Below are positions 1-9,900 of a DNA stretch of 64,000 bases, piece by piece (within the stretch, counting starts at the first letter, position 1; every line of letters begins with the position of its first letter). Under the pieces are notes generated by a model. That model did not search any database. It was not told where the DNA came from and was given only the letters and a program-made list of their open reading frames with translations. The stretch is from assembly GCF_014168535.1 (NCBI RefSeq), contig NZ_CP060007.1:310001-374000 (forward strand). Direction: 5' to 3'. Both the position numbers and the translations under genes were made by a program. Source of the DNA: Lacibacter sediminis (GTDB taxonomy: Bacteria > Bacteroidota > Bacteroidia > Chitinophagales > Chitinophagaceae).

Positions 1-1216
1 TACTTCGAAGTTCAACAAAGCAAACCGTTGGGGCTTCTTCCCATCTGCAGCAGTAGCATGGCAGATCAATGAAGAAGAATTCCTCAAAAATTCAAAGGTG
101 GTTTCTAATCTGAAATTGCGTGCAGGTTATGGTGTTACCGGTCAGCAGGATGGTATTCCGTTTTATGCCTACATTCCTGTTTATGGTTTGAGTAACAATC
201 AGGCACAATATCAATTAGGTAATTCATTTATAAACCTTCTTCGTCCGAGTGCATATGATGTTGATCTGCGTTGGGAAACAACCACTAACATTAATGCTGC
301 CATCGACTTTGGATTCATTGATAACCGCATTAATGGTACAGTAGAAGGGTTTATCCGCAAAACTGAAGATCTGTTAAGTACAGTTCCTATTTCAGCAGGC
401 TCAAACTTTACAAACCAACTGTTTACCAACGTAGGTAACATTGAAAGTAAAGGTTTGGAGCTAACATTGAATGCAGTTCCTGTACGTTCTAAAAATATAG
501 AGTGGGAAATCGGTGCAAACTTCACGTATGTTGTTCCAAAGATTACCAACCTCTTGGTAAATCCTGATCCAAACTTCACAGGTGTGGCAGTAGGTGGTAT
601 CAGTGGTGGTACCGGTAATACGATCCAGCGTCACATTGTGGGAGAGCGCCCTGCTTCATTCTATGTGTACAAGCAGGTTTATGATGCAAGTAGTAAACCT
701 ATTGAAGGTTTGTATGAAGATCTGAATCGTGATGGCATCATCAACGAAAAAGATCTGTACATCTACCAATCGCCTGAAGCGAAATATTTCCTTGGTATTA
801 CATCGAATGTAACAGTGAACCGTTTCAGTGCAGGTTTTGTAATGCGTGGAAGCATTGGTAACTATATGTACGATAATCTTAACTCGAACAATGGTGTTTA
901 CCGCCAGGTTGTTAATCCGCTTGGTTTCCTTGCAAACGGCACAAAAGATTATCTCCATACCGGATTTGTAAACAATCAATATTTCTCCGACTACTATATA
1001 AAGAATGCATCTTTTCTCCGTATGGATAATATCAACTTCGGATATGATGCAGGTGAAATTGCAAAGAATGTTCGGTTACGTATTACAGCTAACATTCAGA
1101 ATGTATTCGTGATTTCGAAGTACGGTGGTCTTGATCCGGAAATTGCCGGTGGTATCGACAACACCATTTACCCACGACCACGTACATATGTACTAGGTTT
1201 TAATTTTGATTTCTAA
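1..1216 (+). CDS. SusC/RagA-type TonB-dependent outer membrane transporter, C-terminal part
   Basis: The reading frame is open from base 2, so the gene starts outside the window; about 404 residues of the beta-barrel remain. The visible part has features of the SusC C-terminus: an ...RAGYGVTGQQ... strand, the NRINGTVEGFIRKTEDLL segment seen in these barrels, a TNVGNIESKGLELTL strand and a final strand ending in aromatic residues (LGFNFDF). The SusD gene follows almost at once, and two SusE-like lipoproteins come next, so this is the importer of a glycan-uptake locus. The family forms a TonB-driven barrel closed by a SusD lid. The substrate cannot be told because no glycoside hydrolase lies in the visible part of the locus. 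Confidence 0.93.
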   Translation, partial: TSKFNKANRWGFFPSAAVAWQINEEEFLKNSKVVSNLKLRAGYGVTGQQDGIPFYAYIPVYGLSNNQAQYQLGNSFINLLRPSAYDVDLRWETTTNINAAIDFGFIDNRINGTVEGFIRKTEDLLSTVPISAGSNFTNQLFTNVGNIESKGLELTLNAVPVRSKNIEWEIGANFTYVVPKITNLLVNPDPNFTGVAVGGISGGTGNTIQRHIVGERPASFYVYKQVYDASSKPIEGLYEDLNRDGIINEKDLYIYQSPEAKYFLGITSNVTVNRFSAGFVMRGSIGNYMYDNLNSNNGVYRQVVNPLGFLANGTKDYLHTGFVNNQYFSDYYIKNASFLRMDNINFGYDAGEIAKNVRLRITANIQNVFVISKYGGLDPEIAGGIDNTIYPRPRTYVLGFNFDF

Positions 1217-1235
1217 AAAAATAAATATCTGCAAT

Positions 1236-2816
1236 ATGAAACGTATTTCAGTTTATATAAGTTCATTACTGTTGAGTGTGGCGCTATTAACAAGCTGCCA
1301 TAAACAACTAGACAGGACACCGCCTAACAGTTTGCCGTCGGACAATGTGTATACTTCCGAGACCGGATATTTACAGGTAATGGCGAAAGTATATGCAAGC
1401 ATGGCACTCACGGGAAACCAAGGCCCCGCAGGTAACGGTGATGTGGCTGGTATTGATGAAGGTACATCTGACTTTCTCCGTTTGTTTTGGAAAGCACAGG
1501 AGTTAAGTACCGACGAAGCTGTAGTTGCATGGAATGATCCCGGCATCCAGGATTTTCATAACATGAACTGGAGCTCCAGTAATGCAATGACCAAAGGTTT
1601 GTACTATCGTTGTACATACATCATAACACTTTGCAACGAATTTATCCGTGCGAGCAATCCTGCAACAGTTGCCAGTAATGGTATTTCGGGACCTGCAACA
1701 GATAATATCAAACGCATGCGTGCCGAAGCAAGATTTGTTCGTGCATTTTCTTATTGGGTATTACTTGATTTGTATGGCAAACCCGGATTTACTACAGAGA
1801 ATGATCCAATTGGAAAATTCAATCCTGAACAAACAACAAGAACTGCTTTGTTCAGCTATATTGAAACTGAGTTGAAGGCAATTGAAAATGATCTGTCGAA
1901 TGCACGTGCTGCTGATTATGGCCGTGCTGATAAAGCAGCTGCATGGTCATTACTTGCACGTATGTACCTCAATGCGAAAGTTTATATTGATACAGAGAAA
2001 TATACAGAAGCAATTACCTATTCAAAAAAGGTGATTGATGCAGGGTATAGTTTACTGGGCGATTATCGTTGGTTAGGTTTAGCCGACAATAACATTAGTA
2101 ATCCTGAATTTATCTGGACATTGAATTATGACGGTGTCAAATCGAAAAACTATGGTGGAACGACTTTTTTGGTGAATGCTTCTGTAGGTGGCGATATGGA
2201 TAAAAATGTTTCAGGTCTTGGTGCATGGGGCGGTATTCGTGCAACACGAAACCTGCCAGATTTGTTTCCTGATGTAAATGGTAATGGCGATAAGCGTGCA
2301 CAGTTTGCCATCGGTACACAAAACATTGAGATCAATAATATATCTGAATTCAAAGATGGTCTCGGTGTTATTAAGTATCGTAACAAAACTCGCAGTGGCG
2401 CTTTTGGCCAGGATCCTGAAAAAACATTCTCTGATATTGATTTTCCTGTTTTCCGTTTAGCAGAAATGTATCTCATTTATGCAGAAGCAGTAAAACGTGG
2501 CGGCGCTGGCGGCACCGATGCGCAAGCGTTGATTTATCTCAATGCATTGCGTGCAAGAGCACAGGTTACAGCTGCACCGTTAGGATTTTATACACTCGAT
2601 TATATCATTGATGAACGTGCAAGAGAATTGTATTGGGAAGGCTTTCGCCGTACTGATCTGATCCGCTTTAACCGTTTTGTTGAAGGTACTTATCTGTGGC
2701 CCTGGAAAGGTGGTGTAAAAAGTGGAACCGGAGTTTCAGCGATCAGAAAAATTTACCCCATTCCTGATTCAGAAATTGCAGCAAACCCAAAACTGACACA
2801 GAACCCCGGATATTAA
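1236..2816 (+). CDS. SusD/RagB family nutrient-binding outer membrane lipoprotein
   Basis: The ORF opens at 1206, inside the end of SusC, but the ATG at 1236 gives a clean lipoprotein signal (MKRISVYISS then LLTSC), so that start is chosen; the protein is 526 residues. Family signs are the N-terminal helical SusD-like region, FRLAEMYLIYAEAVKRGG, then LNALRARAQV and DERARELYWEGFRRTDLIRF near the C-terminus, and the usual ending (IYPIPDSEIAANPKLTQNPGY). It is predicted to sit on the cell surface as the lid of the preceding SusC barrel and to bind the substrate. Spacing and order fit one transcript with SusC and the SusE-like genes. Substrate unknown. Confidence 0.94.
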   Translation: MKRISVYISSLLLSVALLTSCHKQLDRTPPNSLPSDNVYTSETGYLQVMAKVYASMALTGNQGPAGNGDVAGIDEGTSDFLRLFWKAQELSTDEAVVAWNDPGIQDFHNMNWSSSNAMTKGLYYRCTYIITLCNEFIRASNPATVASNGISGPATDNIKRMRAEARFVRAFSYWVLLDLYGKPGFTTENDPIGKFNPEQTTRTALFSYIETELKAIENDLSNARAADYGRADKAAAWSLLARMYLNAKVYIDTEKYTEAITYSKKVIDAGYSLLGDYRWLGLADNNISNPEFIWTLNYDGVKSKNYGGTTFLVNASVGGDMDKNVSGLGAWGGIRATRNLPDLFPDVNGNGDKRAQFAIGTQNIEINNISEFKDGLGVIKYRNKTRSGAFGQDPEKTFSDIDFPVFRLAEMYLIYAEAVKRGGAGGTDAQALIYLNALRARAQVTAAPLGFYTLDYIIDERARELYWEGFRRTDLIRFNRFVEGTYLWPWKGGVKSGTGVSAIRKIYPIPDSEIAANPKLTQNPGY

Positions 2817-2837
2817 TCAAACATAAATTATTCTGTC

Positions 2838-3692
2838 ATGAAAAAAATAATTCAATCATTCACCCTTTTCACAGGATTGCTGCTTGCTGCAAGCTGCGAA
2901 AAAGTTGAAAATAAAATTTATCTCGAAAGTGGTAAGGATCCTGTGCTTACAATAAGCACTACCAATGTAAGCCTTGAGCCGGGTAACGAAGCAAAAGAAG
3001 CACTTCGGTTAAACTGGACGAATCCTGATTATATGTTTACAACAGGCGTGAGTTCACATGATGTAACCTATACCATTCAGATTGATGTGGAAGGTGGGAA
3101 ATTTGCAAGCGACAAAAAAGGCGAAGTTGTTGTAGCAAAAGAACTTTCAAAAACGTTTACAGTTGCAGAGTTAAACGGATTCCTGGGTAATACCATGAAG
3201 TTGCAGACAGAGCCAAGAAGAAGCTACGTACTTGAAGTAAGAGTGGTTGCATCAATTGGAGCGGCAGCAAAAAGGTATTCCAACGAATTTAAGATTACTA
3301 CCAGTCCATTTAATCCTCCACCAAAAGTTGAGCCTCCTGGAACCCTTATCAATAACTACAATGATGGTGAATTGTGGATAGTGGGTGATGCTTCTCCAAA
3401 CGGCTGGGCGAACCCGCTTCAGGCAGCTTATAAAACGTCTCATAAGTTTACCAGGAAATCAAAAACATTGTATGAGTTGACCATCGCTTTACCAGGCGGC
3501 GGAGGTTATAAGTTGATTCAGCAAGATGGCAACTGGGATACACAATACCACATGACCGTAGGTACTTGGGCTGGTGGCGAATTTGAAAAGAAAAATGCCG
3601 ATCCAACATTCCCAGGCCCTTCTACAGGGGCAGGTACGTACACCATAACAGTTAATTTTCAGTTGGGCACTTATTCAGTTGTAAAAATTTAA
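2838..3692 (+). CDS. SusE/SusF-like outer membrane lipoprotein (short)
   Basis: A 284-residue lipoprotein with a signal ending LLLAASC. Residues about 35-150 form a SusE-type N-terminal domain (ISTTNVSLEPG, LRLNWTNPDY, TFTVAELNGFL are typical), and the last 100 residues start with ELWIVGDASPNGW and resemble one carbohydrate-binding module of SusE/SusF with exposed Trp residues. It follows SusD by 21 nt and precedes a longer relative by 10 nt, as expected for accessory surface glycan-binding proteins of a Sus locus. Known SusE proteins bind glycan but are not needed for transport; specificity cannot be read from the sequence. Confidence 0.85.
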   Translation: MKKIIQSFTLFTGLLLAASCEKVENKIYLESGKDPVLTISTTNVSLEPGNEAKEALRLNWTNPDYMFTTGVSSHDVTYTIQIDVEGGKFASDKKGEVVVAKELSKTFTVAELNGFLGNTMKLQTEPRRSYVLEVRVVASIGAAAKRYSNEFKITTSPFNPPPKVEPPGTLINNYNDGELWIVGDASPNGWANPLQAAYKTSHKFTRKSKTLYELTIALPGGGGYKLIQQDGNWDTQYHMTVGTWAGGEFEKKNADPTFPGPSTGAGTYTITVNFQLGTYSVVKI

Positions 3693-3702
3693 ACAGCGAA
3701 TT

Positions 3703-5472
3703 ATGAAATCTATTAATAAACTATTTATTCTGACCATGCTTTTAGCTGTTGGTTTTGCGGCTTGCGAGAAAGCACCCGGTCTGGAAAATTATAAAAACGG
3801 AACGGCTGTCTCCCTTACTTCTTCTGCCGCATCAATTGCACCCACGGCTGCAGATTCAAACAAAGTAATCCTTACGTTGAACTGGACCAGCCCTGCTTAC
3901 GCAACGGATTCAACTACCTACAAGTATATTCTTGAACTGGATTCAAGCACTAAAAATTTCACGAAACCAAATACGGTAATACAAACGGGCGCAAGAACCA
4001 AATCCTTCACAGGAAAAGAGATCAACAATATGTTGTTGAATTATGGTTTCGCTTTAGGAGTACCTGTTGATCTGGATTTTCGTATCACTTCATCTTACAG
4101 TAACAATAATGAACTGTACAAATCAAATATTGTAAAGATCAGGGTTACGCCTTACAACGATCCGAGTGTACTTACAACAGAAAAAACAGCAGTAAGCGGA
4201 ACGTTAAACACATCAAATGATCCATCAAACAAATTCACATGGACAAATGCGTTTACAGGTTATAATGGCATAGTTACTTACACATTACAGTACGATTCAG
4301 CTACTAAGAACTTTGCATCGCTTAAAGAAATAGCAGTCGGCGCATCAACTTATCTCAAGCAATTGAAAGTGGGCGAAATGAATGATGCAGCTTTAAATGA
4401 AGGAGTAGCGGGTGATGCAACCGGTAAAATTGAATTCAGGGTGAAAGCTGTTACAGCACAAGGAGCAGTGTCATACTCAAATGTTGTTTCAGTTAATATC
4501 ACAACTTATATTCCATTGCTCAGGTTTTATTTACCGGGTAGTTATCAAGTTGGCTCTGGGTATGGTAGTGAAAACTGGACTCCGGCAACAGCGCCCGAGC
4601 TGGTTCGTGATCTTCGTCCCGAGGCATTGAACAAATTGTACTATATCTACATATGGTTACCAGCCAATACTGAATTTAAAGTAACCCAAGGCCGTAGCTG
4701 GGATGTTAACTATGGAGGCACAGGTGGTAATCTTGTACAAGGGGCGCTTGACAACCTGAAAGTGACCAATGCTGGTTATTACAGAATATCAATTGACAGA
4801 ACATCTTTGAAATATGATATCCGTGAAGGAAGAATGGGCTTTGTTGGCGGTGCTACCGGAGCTGGTTGGACCCCTCCGAACGTATTCCCCAATTATGCGA
4901 TGGGCCTTGCTTCAACAAATCTGTTTGTTGGTGTAACCAATTTAACAGTCGATGCCTGGAAGATGATCGATTACAACGATTGGAACAGCGGCGATATCAA
5001 TGTAACAAATGCACGTAGTTATGGTTCTGCCGGCGGTAGCGGAAGTACGATGGAAGTAAACGGCGGTAACTTCCCTGCTGTTGCAACTGCAGGTCGTTAT
5101 CGTGCAATGTGGGATGGCCGTAACCCAGATAACATTAAATATGAATTGTCGCCAGCTACAGAAATGCGTGTAGTGGGTAATGGTATTCAAGGCGTACCAG
5201 ATTGGAACCCGGGAGCAAGTCCTCAGATGACGTACATGGGAGCGGGTAAATGGCAGATAACTGTTACTCTTGTTGCCGGCAAGGACATTAAATTTCTTGC
5301 AGGTAACGATTGGGGGGCCTTTGATTATGAAGACAACAGCGGCGGCAGTATTGCCACTGGTGTTGCCCGTAAGATCAAATGGGAGGGAGGTGATAACTTT
5401 AAAACTCCAGCCGCAACCGGATCTTATACAATTATCTTAGATGAGCATGCGCAAACAGTAACTATTCAATAG
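3703..5472 (+). CDS. SusE/SusF-like outer membrane lipoprotein (long)
   Basis: A 589-residue lipoprotein with a signal ending AVGFAAC. Residues about 35-150 and 160-270 look like two copies of the SusE N-terminal domain (ILTLNWTSPAYATD in the first). The rest carries three binding-module-like segments, opening near FYLPGSYQVGSG, MGFVGGATGAGW and MRVVGNGIQG, and ends like its smaller neighbour (GSYTIILDEHAQTVTIQ). It is the last gene of the first Sus locus: a strong terminator follows within 25 nt. Predicted role: surface glycan binding next to the SusC/SusD complex. The paired short and long proteins suggest duplication of an ancestral SusE gene. Confidence 0.84.
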   Translation: MKSINKLFILTMLLAVGFAACEKAPGLENYKNGTAVSLTSSAASIAPTAADSNKVILTLNWTSPAYATDSTTYKYILELDSSTKNFTKPNTVIQTGARTKSFTGKEINNMLLNYGFALGVPVDLDFRITSSYSNNNELYKSNIVKIRVTPYNDPSVLTTEKTAVSGTLNTSNDPSNKFTWTNAFTGYNGIVTYTLQYDSATKNFASLKEIAVGASTYLKQLKVGEMNDAALNEGVAGDATGKIEFRVKAVTAQGAVSYSNVVSVNITTYIPLLRFYLPGSYQVGSGYGSENWTPATAPELVRDLRPEALNKLYYIYIWLPANTEFKVTQGRSWDVNYGGTGGNLVQGALDNLKVTNAGYYRISIDRTSLKYDIREGRMGFVGGATGAGWTPPNVFPNYAMGLASTNLFVGVTNLTVDAWKMIDYNDWNSGDINVTNARSYGSAGGSGSTMEVNGGNFPAVATAGRYRAMWDGRNPDNIKYELSPATEMRVVGNGIQGVPDWNPGASPQMTYMGAGKWQITVTLVAGKDIKFLAGNDWGAFDYEDNSGGSIATGVARKIKWEGGDNFKTPAATGSYTIILDEHAQTVTIQ

Positions 5473-5491
5473 TTGAGTTTTTATAAATAGT

Positions 5492-5522
5492 AAAGCCGAC
5501 AGTACCAACTGTCGGCTTTTTC
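5492..5522 (+). terminator. Intrinsic terminator of the first Sus locus
   Basis: A 12-bp perfect stem (AAAGCCGACAGT paired with ACTGTCGGCTTT) with loop ACCA, followed by TTTTT. It lies 20 nt after the stop codon of the long SusE-like gene. Confidence 0.88.
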
Positions 5523-5565
5523 TATTAATTCCCGAATCAAAATCAGCCTCAGCCCTTATTTTCAT

Positions 5566-5573
5566 TACCTTCG
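5566..5573 (+). promoter_or_regulatory. Probable -7 promoter box for uppS
   Basis: TACCTTCG, a one-base variant of the Bacteroidota TAnnTTTG box, 20 nt upstream of the chosen uppS ATG and just after the terminator of the preceding operon. No clear -33 TTG is visible at the usual distance. Confidence 0.45.
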
Positions 5574-5593
5574 TGCCCTTAATTTTCAGGGTT

Positions 5594-6361
5594 ATGTCTT
5601 CCTTGCGTGATCAATTGGATATGGAGCGGTTACCGCAGCACATCGCCATTATTATGGATGGGAATGGTCGTTGGGCCAAGGAGCAAGGTCAGGATCGCCT
5701 CTTTGGTCATTTTCATGGCGTTGAAAGTGTGCGTGATATTGTAGAAGGATGTGCAGAGTTGGGTGTGAAATATCTTACCCTTTATGCCTTCAGTACTGAA
5801 AACTGGGACAGACCAATTGAAGAAGTAACAGGTTTAATGGAGTTGCTGGTAGATACCATTCGTAAAGAAACAGCTACCCTCAACAAGAACAAGATCAAAT
5901 TGCATGTAATCGGTGATACGAATATGTTGCCCGACTACGCAAGAAAAGAATTACAGGAAAGCCTGGATGAACTTAAAGATAATACCGGTCTCAATCTTAT
6001 CATGGCATTAAGTTACAGCAGCCGCTGGGAAATTGTTAATGCCATTAAGAATATTGCAGCCGATGTGAAGACAGGAAAACTGGAGCCGTTTGAAATTGAT
6101 CAGGATACCATCAAGGATTATTTGACCACACGTGAGTTTCCTGATCCTGAGTTGATGATACGCACCAGCGGTGAGTACCGCATCAGTAACTTTCTTTTAT
6201 ATCAATTGGCCTATGCAGAATTGTATTTTACCAATGTACGCTGGCCCGATTTCAGAAAAGAGAATTTATATGAAGCGATTCTCGATTTTCAGGGCAGGGA
6301 GAGGCGTTTTGGGAAAACAGGTGAGCAATTAAAAACCAGCGAACCTATAACACAATCCTAA
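5594..6361 (+). CDS. uppS: Isoprenyl transferase (undecaprenyl diphosphate synthase)
   Basis: Condenses isopentenyl diphosphate units to make the C55 lipid carrier for peptidoglycan and O-antigen assembly in the cytoplasm. Key motifs: the IMDGNGRWAK box at about residues 20-29 with catalytic Asp22, LYAFSTENW, and near the C-terminus RTSGEYRISNFLLYQ with AYAELYF. The ORF can begin at a GTG at 5573, but that codon overlaps the promoter-like box, so the ATG at 5594 is chosen, giving 255 residues, normal for the family. It heads the bamA-ompH-ompH-murI envelope cluster, though a 170-nt gap with its own promoter-like box separates it from bamA. Confidence 0.96.
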   Translation: MSSLRDQLDMERLPQHIAIIMDGNGRWAKEQGQDRLFGHFHGVESVRDIVEGCAELGVKYLTLYAFSTENWDRPIEEVTGLMELLVDTIRKETATLNKNKIKLHVIGDTNMLPDYARKELQESLDELKDNTGLNLIMALSYSSRWEIVNAIKNIAADVKTGKLEPFEIDQDTIKDYLTTREFPDPELMIRTSGEYRISNFLLYQLAYAELYFTNVRWPDFRKENLYEAILDFQGRERRFGKTGEQLKTSEPITQS

Positions 6362-6532
6362 GAAGCTGTGAAGATGGCCATTTTAACAAAGAGTTTCAGC
6401 AAAACCAACTATTTTGCCGCCCGGCCGATGACGTTATAAGTCACGGTCAGACTTGCAACGCAACGTCCGACTGTAAAAGGCATGAGCGGCATTTTTATAA
6501 CCGATATACAACATAACCGTAACTGAATTTTG

Positions 6533-9271
6533 ATGCGTTTGAATAGAAAATTATTACTGCTTATTCTGATTTGCTCCAGCGTTTACCTGCCTGCAATGGC
6601 ACAGCAAACCGACACCACCAAACCAGTTTCAGTTGATCCTGAACTGGAAGCGATCATGAATTCAAAAGTGCCCAGAGAATATATTATCGCCGGCATTACT
6701 GTTAGTGGCTCCAAAACATTTGATTCAGCATTACTGGTTTCTGTTTCCGGTATTTCTGTTGGTGACAAAGTTTACCTGCCTGGTGGCGATCTGTTCAGCA
6801 AAGCAATTGCAGCCATTTGGCGTCAGCAATATTTTGATGATGCAACGATTTACATTACAAAAGTTGACGGGAAAGATATTTACATTGAAATAAATGTAAC
6901 CGAACGTGCAAGGCTTGGTAACTTCTTTTTCAGAGGAATCAAAAAAGGTGAAGAAGATGAGCTGAAAGAAAAAGTTGGGCTAACGCCAAACAAAGTAATT
7001 ACAGAAAATCTTCGCCGCACAAGCATTGAAAAAATTGAAAAGTTTTATTCAGATAAAGGGTTCAGACAAATTGATGTAAAAATCTCTGAAACAAAGAATG
7101 CCGTAAACCCCAACTTTATTGACCTTACGTTTAACGTTAACAAAGGCAAGAAGGTAAAGATCGACGAGATCTTTATTTCAGGGAACGAAGTTGTATCGGA
7201 TCTTAAAATCAAGAAACAGTTAAAGGGAACAAAGGAACGCATGCGTTTTACGTTGTATCCTGAAAAAAATGCTTCAGCTTATGGCGGTAAAGATTCGGTC
7301 ACATTCAAAGAGTTTATGAAAGACCGTGGATTTTTATCACTTTCGAAAGTGAGGGATTTTCTTGATCCATGGTTCCGCATTAAGTTTTCTGCTGCTAAAT
7401 TCAACCAGAATAAATACATCGAAGACAAAGAGAAGATCCTTACTTATTACAACTCTCTTGGCTATCGTGATGCGGTTATTGAAAAGGATACCAACTATTA
7501 TAACAGCAAAGGAAACCTGGTTATTGATGTAAAGGTTGATGAAGGAAGACAATATTACTTCGGTAACATTACCTGGAGAGGGAATACAAAATATTCTGAT
7601 TCGGTACTCAACAACATCCTTGGAATACAACGTGGTGATATCTATAACCTCGAAACACTGAATTCAAAATTAGGTAAGCAACTTTCAGCAGAAGGTGGCG
7701 ATATCAGTGGTCTTTACATGGATGATGGTTATTTGTTCTTCCGTGTGGAGCCTATTGAAACAAAAGTTTACAACGATACGATCGATTACGAAATCCGTTT
7801 GTCTGAAGGTCCGCAGGCAACCATTCGTTCAATAAATATTTACGGAAACGATAAAACGAAGGAGTATGTCATCCGTCGTGAGTTACGTACAATTCCGGGT
7901 GAAAAATTCAGCCGTAGCGATATGATCCGTTCGATCCGTGAATTATCTGCATTGAATTATTTCAATCCTGAAAAGATCAATCCAAACCCGGTTCCAAATC
8001 CGGATGACGGTACAGTTGACATCAACTACACACTTGAAGAAAAATCAAGTGATCAGTTGGAGTTGAGTGCGGGTTGGGGTGGATTGATCGGTTTAACCGG
8101 TACATTGGGTGTTACCTTCAACAACTTCTCTACAAAAAATATTTTCAAAAAATCGGCATGGCAACCGTTACCAAGTGGTGATGGACAGCGTTTATCCATT
8201 CGTGTACAATCAAACGGTCCGTCGTTCAGTTCGCAGAACTTTTCATTTACTGAACCTTGGTTAGGTGGTAAGAAAAGAAATAACCTGACGTTGAGTTTGT
8301 TCCGTACCAAGTTGGCAAATGCATTTGATCCGTTAACAGGCTTGCCTCTACGTAAAAAGTCAGAAGATGCACAATACCTCCGCACGTTTGGTGCAAGTGT
8401 ATCATTGGGTAAGCAATTGAAATGGCCCGATGACTTTTTCAACCTGATCACATCAGTTAACTACACACAATATAAACTGAAAGATTACCCTATTTTCCCT
8501 GAGCTGGATAGTGGTGTATCGAATAACATTAACTTACGTTTTCAGATCATTCGTTCAAGTGTTGATCAGCCAACGTTCCCACGTTCGGGTTCAACGTTTT
8601 CTTTAACAGCAACATTTACACCACCATGGAGTTTGTTCCGTGATGCTAGTAAATATTCAGACCCTGCTGAGAAATATCGTTTGGTTGAGTATCACAAATG
8701 GCGTTTGAATTACGAATGGTTTATCCCGATCGGAAAGCCTGCAGGTGCTGAAAAGAACCGCCAGTTTGTATTGAAAGCCGCAGCGAAATTTGGTTTCCTT
8801 GGCCGATATAATAAAGATTTGCCGATATCGCCATTTGAACGTTTCCAGGTGGGTGATGCCGGTTTGCAGAATAACTTTGGTATCATTGGTTTCGACATTA
8901 TTGCACACAGAGGTTATCCCGTGTACGATAATTCAAACCCAAGGATTAATAACGCCAACCAAACATCAGCCACACAATTCTTTACCATCTTTAACAAGTA
9001 TAGTATGGAATTGCGCTATCCATTAAGCACCAACCCAAGCAGTACAATTTTTGGTTTGGCGTTTTTTGAAGCAGCCAATGGCTGGTATGATGTGAAGGAT
9101 TACAATCCATTCAAACTGCGCCGCAGTGCAGGCTTGGGTATGCGTTTCTTCTTGCCAATGTTTGGTTTGCTCGGGTTTGATTATGGTGTTGGTTTGGATA
9201 GAACATATCCCGGCGCAAGATTCAGAGATATTTCCAAGTTTACCTTTATGCTTGGCTTTGAACCGGAATAG
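6533..9271 (+). CDS. bamA: Outer membrane protein assembly factor BamA
   Basis: A 912-residue Omp85 protein with signal peptide (LLLILICSSVYLPAMAQQ). The N-terminal half holds POTRA repeats (ITVSGSKTFDSALLVSVSGI; FFRGIKKGEEDELKEKVGL; IDEIFISGNEVVSDLKIKK; ATIRSINIYGNDKTKEYVI), and the C-terminal half is the 16-strand barrel (GWGGLIGLTGTLGVTFNN; FPRSGSTFSLTATF, the conserved Omp85 FPRxG strand; ERFQVGDAG). BamA inserts beta-barrel proteins into the outer membrane. The ATG at 6533 is preferred over an adjacent TTG at 6530. The family usually ends in an aromatic strand; here it is FMLGFEPE, common in Bacteroidota. Two OmpH chaperone genes follow, so assembly machine and escorts are co-encoded. 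Confidence 0.96.
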   Translation: MRLNRKLLLLILICSSVYLPAMAQQTDTTKPVSVDPELEAIMNSKVPREYIIAGITVSGSKTFDSALLVSVSGISVGDKVYLPGGDLFSKAIAAIWRQQYFDDATIYITKVDGKDIYIEINVTERARLGNFFFRGIKKGEEDELKEKVGLTPNKVITENLRRTSIEKIEKFYSDKGFRQIDVKISETKNAVNPNFIDLTFNVNKGKKVKIDEIFISGNEVVSDLKIKKQLKGTKERMRFTLYPEKNASAYGGKDSVTFKEFMKDRGFLSLSKVRDFLDPWFRIKFSAAKFNQNKYIEDKEKILTYYNSLGYRDAVIEKDTNYYNSKGNLVIDVKVDEGRQYYFGNITWRGNTKYSDSVLNNILGIQRGDIYNLETLNSKLGKQLSAEGGDISGLYMDDGYLFFRVEPIETKVYNDTIDYEIRLSEGPQATIRSINIYGNDKTKEYVIRRELRTIPGEKFSRSDMIRSIRELSALNYFNPEKINPNPVPNPDDGTVDINYTLEEKSSDQLELSAGWGGLIGLTGTLGVTFNNFSTKNIFKKSAWQPLPSGDGQRLSIRVQSNGPSFSSQNFSFTEPWLGGKKRNNLTLSLFRTKLANAFDPLTGLPLRKKSEDAQYLRTFGASVSLGKQLKWPDDFFNLITSVNYTQYKLKDYPIFPELDSGVSNNINLRFQIIRSSVDQPTFPRSGSTFSLTATFTPPWSLFRDASKYSDPAEKYRLVEYHKWRLNYEWFIPIGKPAGAEKNRQFVLKAAAKFGFLGRYNKDLPISPFERFQVGDAGLQNNFGIIGFDIIAHRGYPVYDNSNPRINNANQTSATQFFTIFNKYSMELRYPLSTNPSSTIFGLAFFEAANGWYDVKDYNPFKLRRSAGLGMRFFLPMFGLLGFDYGVGLDRTYPGARFRDISKFTFMLGFEPE

Positions 9272-9317
9272 ACAACTTTTTTGTTGCATCATCCATCATG
9301 TATAAAAAAAAAATTGT

Positions 9318-9833
9318 ATGAAGACATTCCTGATTGCAGCTTTCAGCTTAATGCTTACAGCATTTAGTGCTAATGCACAACGTTATGCTATTATTGACAC
9401 CAAGTACATACTGGATAAAATTCCTGAGTATAAGGATGCCAATAAAAAGCTGGAAGAAATGGCTGATGCATGGCAAAAAGAAATTGACCTGTTGCAGGCT
9501 GATCTCGATAAAATTTACCGTCAGCTTGAAACTGAAAAGGCGATGCTCACACCTGAACTTTTGAAAAAAAGGGAAGATGAGATCTTTAATAAAGAGAAGC
9601 AGGTGCGTGATCTGCAACGCAGACGTTTTGGGTTTGAAGGCGACTACTTCCGCAAAAAGCAGGAATTGGTGAAACCCATACAGGATAAGGTTTACAACGC
9701 CGTTCAGCGTCTTGCAACTGAAAGATTATACGATTTTATTTTGGACAAAAGTGAGGGAATTACCGTTATATTTGCCGACCCTAAACTGGACAAAAGTGAT
9801 GATGTGCTGAAAATACTGGGTGTTAAACTTTAA
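9318..9833 (+). CDS. OmpH/Skp family periplasmic chaperone (copy 1)
   Basis: A 171-residue protein with signal peptide (ending SANAQ), then the OmpH opening RYAIIDTKYILDKIPEY, a long charged coiled-coil region (about residues 40-125) and a C-terminal return to the beta-core (YDFILDKSEGITVIFADP). Skp-type trimers hold unfolded outer membrane proteins in the periplasm between Sec and BamA. The position directly after bamA and before a second paralogue is the standard Bacteroidota order. The stop codon lies 67 nt before the start of the second copy. Confidence 0.93.
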   Translation: MKTFLIAAFSLMLTAFSANAQRYAIIDTKYILDKIPEYKDANKKLEEMADAWQKEIDLLQADLDKIYRQLETEKAMLTPELLKKREDEIFNKEKQVRDLQRRRFGFEGDYFRKKQELVKPIQDKVYNAVQRLATERLYDFILDKSEGITVIFADPKLDKSDDVLKILGVKL

Positions 9834-9900
9834 TCAAAACCCTGTGCGCACACAACCATTGAAGGGAGTAAGCACACTTTATTTAAAACAAACAACAAAA

